From contig JAGHQL010000171.1 in NCBI GenBank assembly GCA_020080175.1, positions 1-59,447 of the forward strand: 59,447 bases of DNA, written 5' to 3'. The position numbers and the translations under genes are program-made. Under the pieces are notes generated by a model, which made no database searches, was not told the DNA's origin, and worked only from the letters and a program-made list of their open reading frames with translations. This DNA comes from Glutinoglossum americanum. Lineage: Eukaryota > Ascomycota > Geoglossomycetes > Geoglossales > Geoglossaceae. This document shows positions 19,943 through 30,519 of this stretch, piece after piece. Each line of letters begins with the position of its first letter. The stretch's first letter is position 1.

Positions 19943-22900
19943 ATGGCCAAAGCTACACAGTCTTCTCCCTCGGTTCCTCAATCTTCCTTCAAGAAGTCTA
20001 TTCCCATTCATTCGCAGCCCGTGTCCAAGAACCAACAGTCGATCCTAGGATTCTTCAAAAAAAATGATACGACTAATCCATCAGCTTCTAATGGGTCTGC
20101 GAAGCAAAGTTCCGCACCCGTTTCGGTGCGGAAGCCTTTCCGTAAAGTGGGCTTGAGCCAACCATTGACACCTGCTCCGAGCAGTGATGCATTGAATGCT
20201 CCAAGCTCACAAGAAGAAAATATAAGCAGCGGAGAGGCAGGGGGTCTGCCATCGCCAGTGACTCCTGCCCATGACGGAGCGCAATTAAGAGGAAATGCGT
20301 GTCCTCGAGTTCCCGTAACATCAATCACCAGCAGCCCACCCGATAGGAAGGTGAGTGATATACCTACCCTTAGTTTATGTATGTGATTTACAACTGATTA
20401 CTATAACGTGCTAGGGCAAGACGGTCAACTACGCGGTGTCAGACGAAGATGAAGATGATTTTGAACCCACGAAAACTCGTCCTAGTCGGGGCCGAGCAAC
20501 TAAACGTAGGATGATGAACCTAGACGGAGATTCAGATGACTATTTTCAGGGCGCTGTTGCTGAGCAATCTGAGCTTGACGAGGGTACGCTACTTCACAAC
20601 ACGGTATTCTTGCTGGGAGGCTGATTGTTCCTGAACCAATAGATATGGACGACTTTATCGTTCCTGATGATTCTGACGAGGAAGTCAGACGCCCGAAAAA
20701 GCGAAAGCGGCCTTCAACAAACCGATCTCAGAAGAATTCATCACCTTTACCAGCAACCCCGTTAGATAAGGACGATCTCGAGATGCCTACCGGGTCTACC
20801 ACCGGACAGTGGACTTATGACCCCGAAAATACAAAGCCGCTACGGCCTCGATCGGATGCCGCAACAAATGCTGTAGCTAAAAAACCTAGCCAAAAGAGGA
20901 AGGAAAAGGCTCATGAATCTGAACCAGACCAGAGATATCCATGGCTGGCTAACATAAAAGATGCGGACGGGAACCCTCCAGGACATCCAGACTACGATCC
21001 TCGAACTGTTTATATACCTCCGCGCGCATGGCATAATTTCACTCCGTTTGAAAGGCAGTATTGGGAGATCAAGCAAAAATTTTGGGACACCATCGTTTTC
21101 TTCAAAAAGGGTAAATTCTACGAGCTCTATGAGAATGATGCAACTATTGGCCATCAGCTGTTCGACCTCAAGCTTACAGACCGGGTTAATATGCGTATGG
21201 TTGGGGTACCCGAGATGGCTCTCGACCACTGGGCTTCGCAGTTTGTGGCAAAAGGGTTCAAGATCGCCAGGGTTGATCAGTCAGAGTCTGCGTTGGGGAA
21301 AGAGATGCGAGAGAGAGACGGGAATCCTAAGAAAGCCGGAAAACCCGGTAGAGATGATAAAATAATTCGTCGGGAGCTGAGTTGTGTACTCACACAAGGG
21401 ACTTTGGTTGACGGGAGAATGCTCCAGGATGATATGTCAACCTATTGTGCAGCGATAAAGGTAGGCTGTACAATTTTGGGAGGATTGACAACCGTGGCTA
21501 AATTTACAATAGGAGACTATAGTAGACGGCCTCCCAGTGTTTGGCATATCTTTCGTCGATACCGCTACTGGCCAATTCTTTATGACCGAATTCGTGGATG
21601 ACATTGACCTCACTAACTTCGAGACGTTTGTCGCTCAGACTCGTCCTCAGGAGTTACTTCTGGAAAGGGTAGCGTGCACACCATAATGAAGTTCCCTAAT
21701 ACCCACTAACAGGCCTTAGTCAAACACTTCTGTCAGAGCGCTCCGTATTTTGAAGAACAACACAGGGCCAATGACGATTTGGAACTACCTAAAACCCGGC
21801 AAAGAGTTCTGGACTGCAGATACCACAATCCGAGAGATTGATGCGAGCGGATACTTTGTCTCTAAGGATCGTGACGGCAAGGAAGTATGGCCCCCAGTAC
21901 TCCAGGAAGCAAGGGATAAAGAGTTTGTTATGTCTGCATTTGGGGCTTTGCTCCAGTATCTCAGAACGGTTCGTACATAAATCACACTTGTAGATCACTA
22001 GCTACTAGCTGCTGACCCGCCGCAGCTTAAAATTGAGCGGGACCTGGTCACAATCGGAAATTTTAGTTGGCATGATCCTATCAGAAAAGCCACTAGCTTG
22101 GTGCTCGATGGACAGACTTTGATAAACCTCGAGGTGAGTACTCTGACCTAGCAGGGAATGCCGGATACCACTGACCGTCTAGATCTTCGTAAATACGGTC
22201 GACGGTGGCTCCGCCGGTACACTGTTTACCCTATTAAACCACTGTATTACTCCATTCGGAAAACGCCTATTCCGTCTGTGGGTCTGTCACCCAATGGCAG
22301 ACGTAGCAAAGATAAACGCTCGCCTTGATGCCGTTGATTGCCTTAACGCGGACACGAACATTCGGGATCGGTTTACTTCTCAGATGACTAGGCTGCCTGA
22401 CCTTGAGCGCCTAATCTCGCGAATCCATGCTGGAAGCTGTAGAGCGCAGGATTTTGTGAGAGTCCTAGAGGGCTTTGAGCAGATTGATTACACCATGAGC
22501 TTGCTTGAGGAATTTGGCTCTGGTGAGGGGGTCATTGGACAACTGATGTCCAATATGCCTGACTTGGAAGACGTGTTAAAAAATTGGAAGACGGCATTTG
22601 ATCGGACTAAGGCGAGGGAGGATGGGATCCTTGTCCCCGAACGTGGCGTTGAAGGAGACTTTGACGCTAGTCAGGACCGTATCGACAAAATCCTAGCGGA
22701 TCTGGAGAGTCTCCTTAGGAAATACCGCCGAGATCTCGGATCAGCGTCCATTGTCTTCCGTGACAATGGGAAAGAGATATACCAGCTCGAAGTTCCGACT
22801 AACATCAAAAATATTCCCAGGGGCTGGAATCAAATGTCCGCTACTCAGAAGGTCAGACGCTACTACAGCCCAGAACTCCGTAACCTCGTCCGGCAATTGC

Positions 22901-24053
22901 AAGAGGCGCAAGAGACTCATGGACAGATCGTCAAGGAGGTTGCTGGACGCTTCTACGCTCGATTTGATGAGCATTACAAGGTATGGCTAGCCGCCGTGAA
23001 GATCATTGCCCAGCTCGACTGCTTGATTGGCTTGGCGAAAGCTTCTTCCACCATTGGAGAGCCCAGCTGTAGACCAGAATTTGTGGAGGATGAGAAAAGC
23101 GTCGTCGAATTTGAGGAGCTCCGGCATCCTTGCATGCTCCCGAGCGTTGCGGACTTTATCCCGAATGATGTTAAACTTGGAGGCGATACTGCGAATATCA
23201 ACCTTCTCACAGGTGCGAATGCCGCAGGAAAATCGACAGTTCTCCGGATGGTGAGATCCTATGAACGTTTTTGCTTAGTATTCATTTGCTCATCTTGATC
23301 TCTAGACTTGTGTTGCTGTCATCATGGCACAACTGGGCTGCTATGTGCCCTGCAAATCTGCCCGTCTCACCCCAGTCGATCGTATCATGTCCCGGCTCGG
23401 CGCCAATGACAATATATTCGCAGCTCAAAGCACGTTCTTTGTAGAGCTTTCTGAAACCAAGAAGATATTATCAGAAGCGACTACGAGATCATTGGTTATT
23501 CTGGATGAATTGGGTAGAGGAACAAGCTCATATGATGGGTATGTATTGGATTTACCAGCCCTGTGATGCGCTGTATGTCGTTTGTGCTAATTTATCTCGA
23601 ATATACAGGGTGGCAGTTGCTCAAGCTGTTCTTCACCATATTGCAACTCATGTAGGCTGCGTAGGGTTTTTCGCAACCCACTATCACTCGCTGCCGACGG
23701 AGTTTGCGGGGCATCCTGAAATTACTCCCAAGCGAATGCAGATTCACGTTGACGATGACAACCGGCGTGTGACTTTTCTCTATAAACTCGAAGATGGTGT
23801 TGCTGGGGGCTCATTCGGCATGCACTGCGCAGCGATGTGCGGCGTTCCTGCTAAAGTGATCGATCGAGCCGAGGTTGCGGCTAGAGAGTGGGAACATACA
23901 AGCAAGTTGAAAGAAAGCCTAGAAAGGGCGAGGAGTGGGGTGTATGTGCCACTGGGGATGCAGAGTGATGTTGCTTGGTTGCTAAAGGGGGATATCACTG
24001 AGGTGGATGAAAGGGCACTCGACGTAATGATGAAGGCTATTGAAGCTTTGTGA
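19943..24053 (+). CDS. msh6: DNA mismatch repair protein MSH6 (MutS homologue)
   Basis: Pairs with MSH2 as MutS-alpha to detect base mismatches and small loops. Exons 19943-20350, 20415-20583, 20643-21460, 21513-21668, 21720-21968, 22026-22133, 22183-23250, 23306-23538 and 23609-24053 give 1217 aa. An N-terminal PCNA-binding PIP box QQSILGFF lies at 31-38. The mismatch-reading Phe-X-Glu is in [11 protein letters not shown] (about 351-353). The ATPase shows Walker [10 protein letters not shown] (about 980-988), Walker B LVILDE and the GRGTSSYDG loop split by an intron, then [10 protein letters not shown]. The length and all domains are intact. Confidence 0.96.
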
Positions 24054-24570
24054 AGGATCAGCCAGTGCTGACAAGGTCATGGATCATCATAGCACCCGGG
24101 AGTTCATCGAAGTCATTTACTCAGAAATAACTGATATGTGTGGGTTTTTATATTTGACCGCATCACCTGTCTGGGTTTTGGTCCGCGAGCTAGCTGTCTT
24201 TTGATTCTTTGTGCGCCCCCCTTGCCAGTCTCGCGGGAAGAGCATGGTACGCCAGTGATATACCTTTCATCAAGACCCTGCGTGCAATTAGGGCTACTAG
24301 TTAGAAAAAAATAACAAATTTGCGTCAAAGAGTTACTACTATGGAGACACCCACCCCTTTACTACTTATGGAATGAGCTGCCCACATGTCGGAGTTGAGT
24401 TTCTGGGCTATAATATCGAGTGGTTTGCTCATGAAAAATTTCCGGCAGATCGGACGTCTCGGTTGATCAACCATGCCGGTCGTTTAGGCAGCGGATCGGA
24501 GGCAAATTAACACGGTGTACCTGGCGTAGACATGGTGGGATGATCGTCATGTTATCTAAGTCTCTAAATG
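24054..24570. other. Convergent intergenic region
   Basis: It lies between the 3' ends of MSH6 and the TMEM70-like gene. Nothing was recognised. Confidence 0.45.
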
Positions 24571-25675
24571 TCACAACCCCTTTGAATTGCCTACTCCCTG
24601 CTGATTCAATCCCCTACCTACATCCCCACCAGCAGCGCCTCCACCCACACCCTTATACCTTCCGATACACGCCCTAACCGCCCGCCAAACACCCCTCTCC
24701 CTCGCCCCGCCCTCCCCCTCCGCGACGTAGAACTCCGAAACCCTCCTGAGCCTCCACAAGGACCCACCCGTACTCCCTCCCACCCTCCCCAGATTCGCAA
24801 CGCCCAGCCTGCTCCTCCTGTTCTCCAGTTCGCTAATCTTGAGGGACGTGACGCGGGGACGGCCGGAGAAGCGCATGGTGGTTATGTCCAGAAGGGCGGT
24901 AGGGGGCAGGTTGCGGGCGTAGCGGTGGAGGAGGTCACGGGAGTGGCGGACAAAGGGCGGGAGGTGGAGGTGGATGTACGTTACGAACGGAGAACTGCCG
25001 TGTTTTTTCAAATTGTGAGTTTAGTAATTCGAATTTCCCCCTCTCGCCGCCTCCACCTAGGGGGGTTAAGGCACACATACGTCGTAAAGGCCACAAACAC
25101 CATGGGCACGGCACCCACAACAATCGCTACCGCCAAAACACCCACGAATCAGCCCCTTATCCCCATCACCAACGACAACAACAACCCATCCTCCCTACAC
25201 TCAATCACCCCAGACTCACCGACCCCAGCCATCCACCCAGGCCACTCCTCGCTATACCAAAACCCCGGCGCGAGCACCACGCACGAAAACGAAACCAGGA
25301 ATATAGTCGTCAGCTTCACGCTCCCCACGAAGACCGTCCTCCCCGTCCCGGCATGGTAGACTAGGAGGCGCGACGGGTATCCTGAAACGCAGTAAGCTCC
25401 CCACACCTCGCCTTTTTTTTCAAGCCCAGTCGATGCGTCGTTTTCTACACGCACACACGCGCACATACGTATTGGGATCGGAGGCTGGAAGCAGCCTATG
25501 CCGTGCACGTACCTGTTTGTTTTTTGGAGGCCGGGTTCGTGTATGCGCTGGCGGCGCGGCGGTGGATGGTGGTCGTTGGGCGTCTCGGGAGGCTTTTGGG
25601 TGGCGGTCGGAGGCCAATTGCTGCGTTCCTGATTCGGGAGATGGCTGTGGTGAGGGTTCTTGCCGATGGGAGCAT
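24571..25675 (-). CDS. Mitochondrial two-helix membrane protein, TMEM70-like
   Basis: Minus-strand exons 25675-25513, 25411-25220, 25126-25081 and 24994-24571 give 274 aa. The N-terminus (MLPSARTLTTAISRIRNAA) is a clear mitochondrial targeting peptide. Two hydrophobic helices follow (VKLTTIFLVSFSCVVLAPGF; IVVGAVPMVFVAFTT), then a soluble tail SPFVTYIHLHLPPFVRHSRD and ITTMRFSGRPRVTSLKISEL. This architecture matches TMEM70-type proteins, which help assemble complexes I and V in animals. The fungal function is inference. Intron 3 contains a perfect TACTAAC-like branch (TACTAAAC). The distal exon is strikingly GC-rich. An upstream ORF overlaps its start. Confidence 0.75.
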
Positions 25676-25692
25676 TATCGTGCTTGTAGCAT
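25675..25692 (-). promoter_or_regulatory. Upstream ORF overlapping the main start (TAATG)
   Basis: A five-codon upstream frame (MLQAR, stop) ends in TAA, whose last A is the first base of the main ATG of the TMEM70-like gene. A UAAUG arrangement allows termination followed by reinitiation. It is read directly from the sequence; whether the transcript starts upstream of it is unknown. Confidence 0.5.
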
Positions 25693-26213
25693 GGTGGGGG
25701 AGAGGTGAGGTCCCGAATAGTGCATGTGTGTTACGCGGAGGTTATGTAAAGTAGCGAAATTGCATAAAAGTATCTTAAAACCTCCACATTTGATGACAGA
25801 GCCTCACATCCAATTATAATGTGGTAAAAACATAGCCACCAGATTAGGTTATTGGCAATTGGCGTTAAGAGACTTTATCTAGCCCTGGAATCATTTTGTA
25901 AACTCAAGATTCGTTAATGGTATTGGAGACTAGAGAACTCATAGTGTCATGACAACATCCACGAGAACCTTAGAGTACCCCATCGCACTCTTCCTAACTA
26001 ACATGCATCTTCACAATAGAAGTAAACATCTTATTGGCCGTAGAGCGCACGTGTTGTCGTAGCGAATAAATTGCAAAGCGAATTGCCATCCCATCAGGAC
26101 CCACTGGTGTTCGTCCTTCACACCATAATACTATAGCTTCCGCGCCACCCAGGGAAATAAAAGGAATGAGAGGCTCGACATCCAACCAGTCCAACCCCAA
26201 AGGACCGTAATCA
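25693..26213. other. Intergenic region downstream of pyruvate kinase
   Basis: It contains the 3' flank of pyruvate kinase and the promoter of the TMEM70-like gene, both on the minus strand. The segment is AT-rich and nothing else was seen. Confidence 0.4.
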
Positions 26214-28396
26214 TTATTCCTCCTCCACGGAGACTATACGGAGCCTGCATCATCTATCAGCAAAATCGCTCCTACAGCGAGCTACTTGATAAAAGAAAAA
26301 GATACGTACGTATTTGTATGGCCCATACCGCCCTTCCAGCCTTGCACTGCAACGACAGTGTCCCCCTTGGCCAAAAGTCCCAATTTCTTTCCCTCGCTAA
26401 TCCCCCATTTGAGACGACGATCAACGTCTTCTTGCCAGACCGCGATATCAAAGTCCGGCTGCTTCTCCGAGAAGTAAAATGGATACACCCCACGGTATAG
26501 GTGGGAATACTAGAGAAGCCAAACAGCATATTAGTGGGAAGGGACAAAGAACAGGATGACTATGAATGGCGGGGCTTACGCGGGCAGCGGCAGCATTGCG
26601 AGTGACCATGAGGATTGGGCACACAGGGCGATACTTCGAGATTAGACGAGCGGTGGCTCCGCTATCACTAGATTAGCACCTGAACCGCTAAGCTCTAAAA
26701 AATTCGGACAAACCTAGTACTCAATACCAAAATAGCACCGGCGCTCTGTTCCAGACTTGCACTTACAGCAGCAATGGCACATGTCTCTGTAGTGTTGGTT
26801 GGCTTAGGTGCCAACCCTCGGAGTTCTTGGAATGAATTGGTGTAGCTGATGGCCGTCTCTGCCAGCAGGCAAGTCTCGTGCATCATAGCGACAGCCTCCC
26901 TCGGGTATTTACCCTTAGCGGTCTCTCCAGAGAGCATAACACAGTCAGCTCCGTCCAAGACGGCATTACCGACATCGCTAACTTCAGCCCGAGTAGGGCG
27001 CGGGTTGTTAGTCATAGACTCGAGCATCTGTGTGGCGCAAATGATTGGTTTGCCAGCAATGTTGCATTTGGCAATCATCATCTTTTGGGCAACGAAGACC
27101 TGGGCAGGCGGGATCTCAATTCCCAGATCACCACGGGCAACCATCACGCCATCAGTCTCCTTGAGTATAGCGTCGAAGTTATTCACCCCCTGCTGATTTT
27201 CGATCTTGGCAATGATCTGAATTTCCTTTCCATCTTCCCCGAGAACCTCCCGGATAGCCTTGATATCGCTCCCTTGGCGGATGAAAGAGGCGAAAATCAT
27301 GTCAACATTATTCTTAACTCCGAAGCGGAGGTCATTCTTGTCTTTCTCAGAGAGAGGAGGGAGGTCAACGTCGGTCTTGGGGAGATTGACACCCTTCTTG
27401 GATGAGATTTGTCCATTGTTGAGACAGCGGACTTTGATAGTCTTATCATCTGGAACCTCAAGTACCTCAAAGGAAAGAATGCCGTCATCAACATAGATAA
27501 TACGGCCGGGTTCGATGACTTTGGTAATATTTTTATAGTCAACATACCTAAACTCGAGTAATCAGTGCCCACCATCTCTGTTTAAAAATAAAACAAAAGC
27601 CGACTCGAGAGCGATGTGGCTTGGGGGAATGAATTGGGGCTCACATGTTCTTATCATCACAGCATTTTGCATACGTCTCATCAGTGGTGATATTAAGCTC
27701 AGCACCCGCACAAATTGGGTAGTCTTTTCCGCCTTCTGTATCCCCGGTACGGATCTCAGGGCCTTTCTATTAGATGATTGCACCTATAAGCTGTGACCAC
27801 TCGTGTATCCCCAGGGACGAGAGGGATATTGGAGACATGACTCCTCAGCCCCGGATCAAAGGCGTACCGTATCAAGAGCAATTGCCAAATGTCTACCCTG
27901 CATAGCCTTTTCAGCCTTGCGGGCGTTATCAATGACCGATTGATGATACTATGTTATTGGACAACATGTTAGTAGGTGCTATAAACAAGGGGAACCGTGA
28001 GCAATCAGTACCGCATGGTCACCGTGAGAGAAATTCATCCGAACAATATTGAGACCAGCTGTAGAAGAACCACGATCAGTAACAAGTATGCGGACTTCTT
28101 TACCCAAAAGCGTACACTAACCCTTGCGGAGAGTATTGATCTGGTCGACGCCATTGGTCTTTGGCCCTATTTCATTGAGCAATTGTCAGCTAAACAATTT
28201 AAACTTCGACACACATGGCTACGGTTGGAACAGAGAATGTAGGCGTATTATCTCTAGAGGTGGAAGCTGGGAAGTACGAACCGATTGTCCCGATGATAGA
28301 TGTTCTTCTGTAGTTCCGTGCGGGGCGGTGCTCAGTGTTAAGTTGAGCCAGCCATTCGTATCTTGATGTCCCCAGTTGGGCGAGAGCGGAAGACAT
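26214..28396 (-). CDS. pyk: Pyruvate kinase
   Basis: Converts phosphoenolpyruvate and ADP to pyruvate and ATP in cytosolic glycolysis. Nine minus-strand exons are 28396-28282, 28166-28122, 28058-28012, 27948-27868, 27766-27645, 27547-26714, 26661-26580, 26509-26310 and 26244-26214, giving 518 aa. Signatures are [64 protein letters not shown] (catalytic Lys region), [14 protein letters not shown] and CATQMLESM. The C-terminal domain ends [14 protein letters not shown], as in fungal enzymes. The 5' part is unusually fragmented into exons of 45-122 bases. Confidence 0.95.
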
Positions 28397-28954
28397 CTCA
28401 ACGAGCACACAGAGAGAATAGATCAATTAAGTTTGGTGTGTTGAGTGGTTGTGTTCTGTCAGTCTCTAGCAGTGCCGTACCAAAGTGGGGTATATGGACT
28501 CGTCAACAAAACACTCTCACAAGCTGTGTTGAGAATCCCGTGAAGCAAGGAGACAGGATAAAGCGAGGCAAGGAGATATAACTCACAGGAAAAATTGAAG
28601 ACCGGAAAAAATTTGCAGCTGGGAGCAGGATCAGTCTGTCAGGTGGAAGACTGCGTGATATTTATCGAGAGAAGCAATTCTCGTTGGCACAACCAGCCAA
28701 CCAGCTTAGCTGCCTCAACAAGAAATATAGAGAAAGAGCCGCCTTATCTATCAGTTTGCAGTAACCGAACTTGGCTGGGGAAAAAGAACAAGCGCGCGGC
28801 TGATAGAGGCTCATCACGTGTTGCCAAGCTGCAACCATGGCTCGTCCACAAAGACACCCGGAGCTTGAGCCCGCCGACACCACCAGATCTCCAGCAAAGC
28901 TATCACTCCACAAGGCAGCTGTACTTGCTTTTATCTTTCGAAAATAAAGTCGCG
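28397..28954. promoter_or_regulatory. Divergent intergenic region between pyruvate kinase and mitofissin
   Basis: It separates the start of pyruvate kinase (minus) from that of the mitofissin gene (plus) by 558 bases. Short open frames here show no family signature. It probably includes 5' untranslated leaders. Confidence 0.4.
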
Positions 28955-29465
28955 ATGGTTGTGAGTGTTCGCTACCCACCGTCAATACTCATGCTCAGCC
29001 CTAATCTGCTCAGCTGCTCGGCATACTGACGTTGTGGTTCTTCAAAAAGCTTGGAAGGTTAACGCACTATGCCTTTGACGCCGTGCTCAGTAGGGCCCAC
29101 TTTTGACTCACCCTCTACTGCGCTTAACTGATGGTCGATCCCAACAGTATCTGCCTTCCTTGCCGGCGTGAAGCGGTCAACTGGTTTAACGTACGCCTTC
29201 CATTAGTCTTTCGGGCCTCCCATCTCCATTTCTCAACGGCAGAATATGCCCTCGTCATTCTTGATTATCAATGCGAGAGCTCGTGATAGCGCTAACAGAC
29301 CCCCCAAATTCACGGGACCTTAGCCCCAGCCTGCAGACTGAGAAAATCTCTGACAGCAAAGAACTCAAACGTTGGGTCGACAAGTACCTAGGCGTCGGCG
29401 AATGGGTGATGGACCAAAGCGTGGCGATTATGGGGTCGAGTGCGTGGTTTGAACGGAAGCGCTGA
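28955..29465 (+). CDS. atg44: Mitofissin (Atg44/DUF1748 family), mitochondrial fission factor for mitophagy
   Basis: A very small protein of the mitochondrial intermembrane space. The yeast and S. pombe members act on the membrane to divide mitochondria during mitophagy. The gene is hidden in four exons, 28955-28960, 29050-29089, 29148-29190 and 29324-29465, giving 76 aa; family members are about 73 aa. The joined product starts MVLGRLTHYAFDAVLISAF, continues LAGVKRSTGLTPSLQTEKIS and ends KYLGVGEWVMDQSVAIMGSS then AWFERKR. Each junction has GT...AG ends and the phases close exactly. The first exon encodes only Met-Val. Family assignment rests on the remembered DUF1748 consensus. Confidence 0.88.
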
Positions 29466-30519
29466 TACGGGACAAACGGCAGAAATAAAGTACTGGGTTA
29501 CAGGGAGGGTAGATAGTGACAGCGACGACTCGGTGTTCGGGATGAGGGCTAGCGACTATTTATTGTCGGGTTTTGTAGCAGTCGCAGCCTGGGCGTTTGT
29601 CTTGCTTCTCAAACGCGCCCGATATCTTTTCCCGACCAGATCAGGGCCGGTGTAGCATAACAAATGCATATGTCTGATCGCCTACTCCGCAGCAGAGCCC
29701 AACTCCAGCCCCAGAACTATCTACTACATGTGTTCCATGAAACCCATCCGACGGGTCGTGCCGAGCTTAGCCGACCCCCCAACAAACTTCAACCAAGTCC
29801 ACGAGCAGGCTCATCACAGAAACTAGGCTTACAGAGTCCTTGAGAAGCTCGAGAAACGGACACGCAGCCTCAATCCTCCCTAGGCAGGCGTGGCAGTCGT
29901 TGTGGTACACACACACCCTCCCAGGCCAGGCCAGTTTGTGACACCACCGTACCCGATCACTCGACTTGGAACGATCGATGCAGAGTATAGCCGCACATTA
30001 ACCGAGGGAAACCGCATCCCTCGCTCCCCAACATACCGGCGCATCACATCCCAGATCCCTCCAACCGCAACGAGAAAGCAAAGAGGGATAAAAAAAAAAG
30101 AAAAGAAAAAAAAGATCTATCACCACCGTTCTACTCTGTATAAAAAAAATATAAAAGAAAGGAAAAGAGGAAAAGAGGATAGTATCTCCCGCATCCAAGC
30201 CCACAGAAAACATTCCCACTAAATACTCCTCGGGACCCTAATGGTCATGTCGTTCCGCGCCAACGGGGAGGACTTCCCGCTCAACACAGCGACGGCGACG
30301 GCGAATTATCATAAAAAAGAAACGGGGGAGAATCCTCTTCCTGGCGGGAGCGTCTTACTCTACTTTTTAATTGTGTTCTCTAAAGTTGTACAAGTACATC
30401 TAGACGTACATACTTACATACAAGAAAGAAAATAAAAAAATTTTCCACACAGAATATACATGTCACAAAAGGAATGGTGGGTAGGTAGATATCCACGCGT
30501 AACTCCACCTCCTAACACA
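29466..30519. other. Convergent intergenic region, about 1 kb
   Basis: It lies between the mitofissin and COX10 3' ends. It holds an A-rich tract near 30090-30165 and a pyrimidine-rich tract on the opposite strand. Short frames here have no recognisable domains. No repeat ends were found. Confidence 0.45.

Noticed and set aside
28595-29029. A 144-aa frame upstream of mitofissin
   Set aside because: It has no domain signature, lies in the divergent promoter region and overlaps the supported first exon in another frame.
30064-30222. Lys-rich frame over the A-rich tract
   Set aside because: It is low-complexity translation of poly-A sequence.
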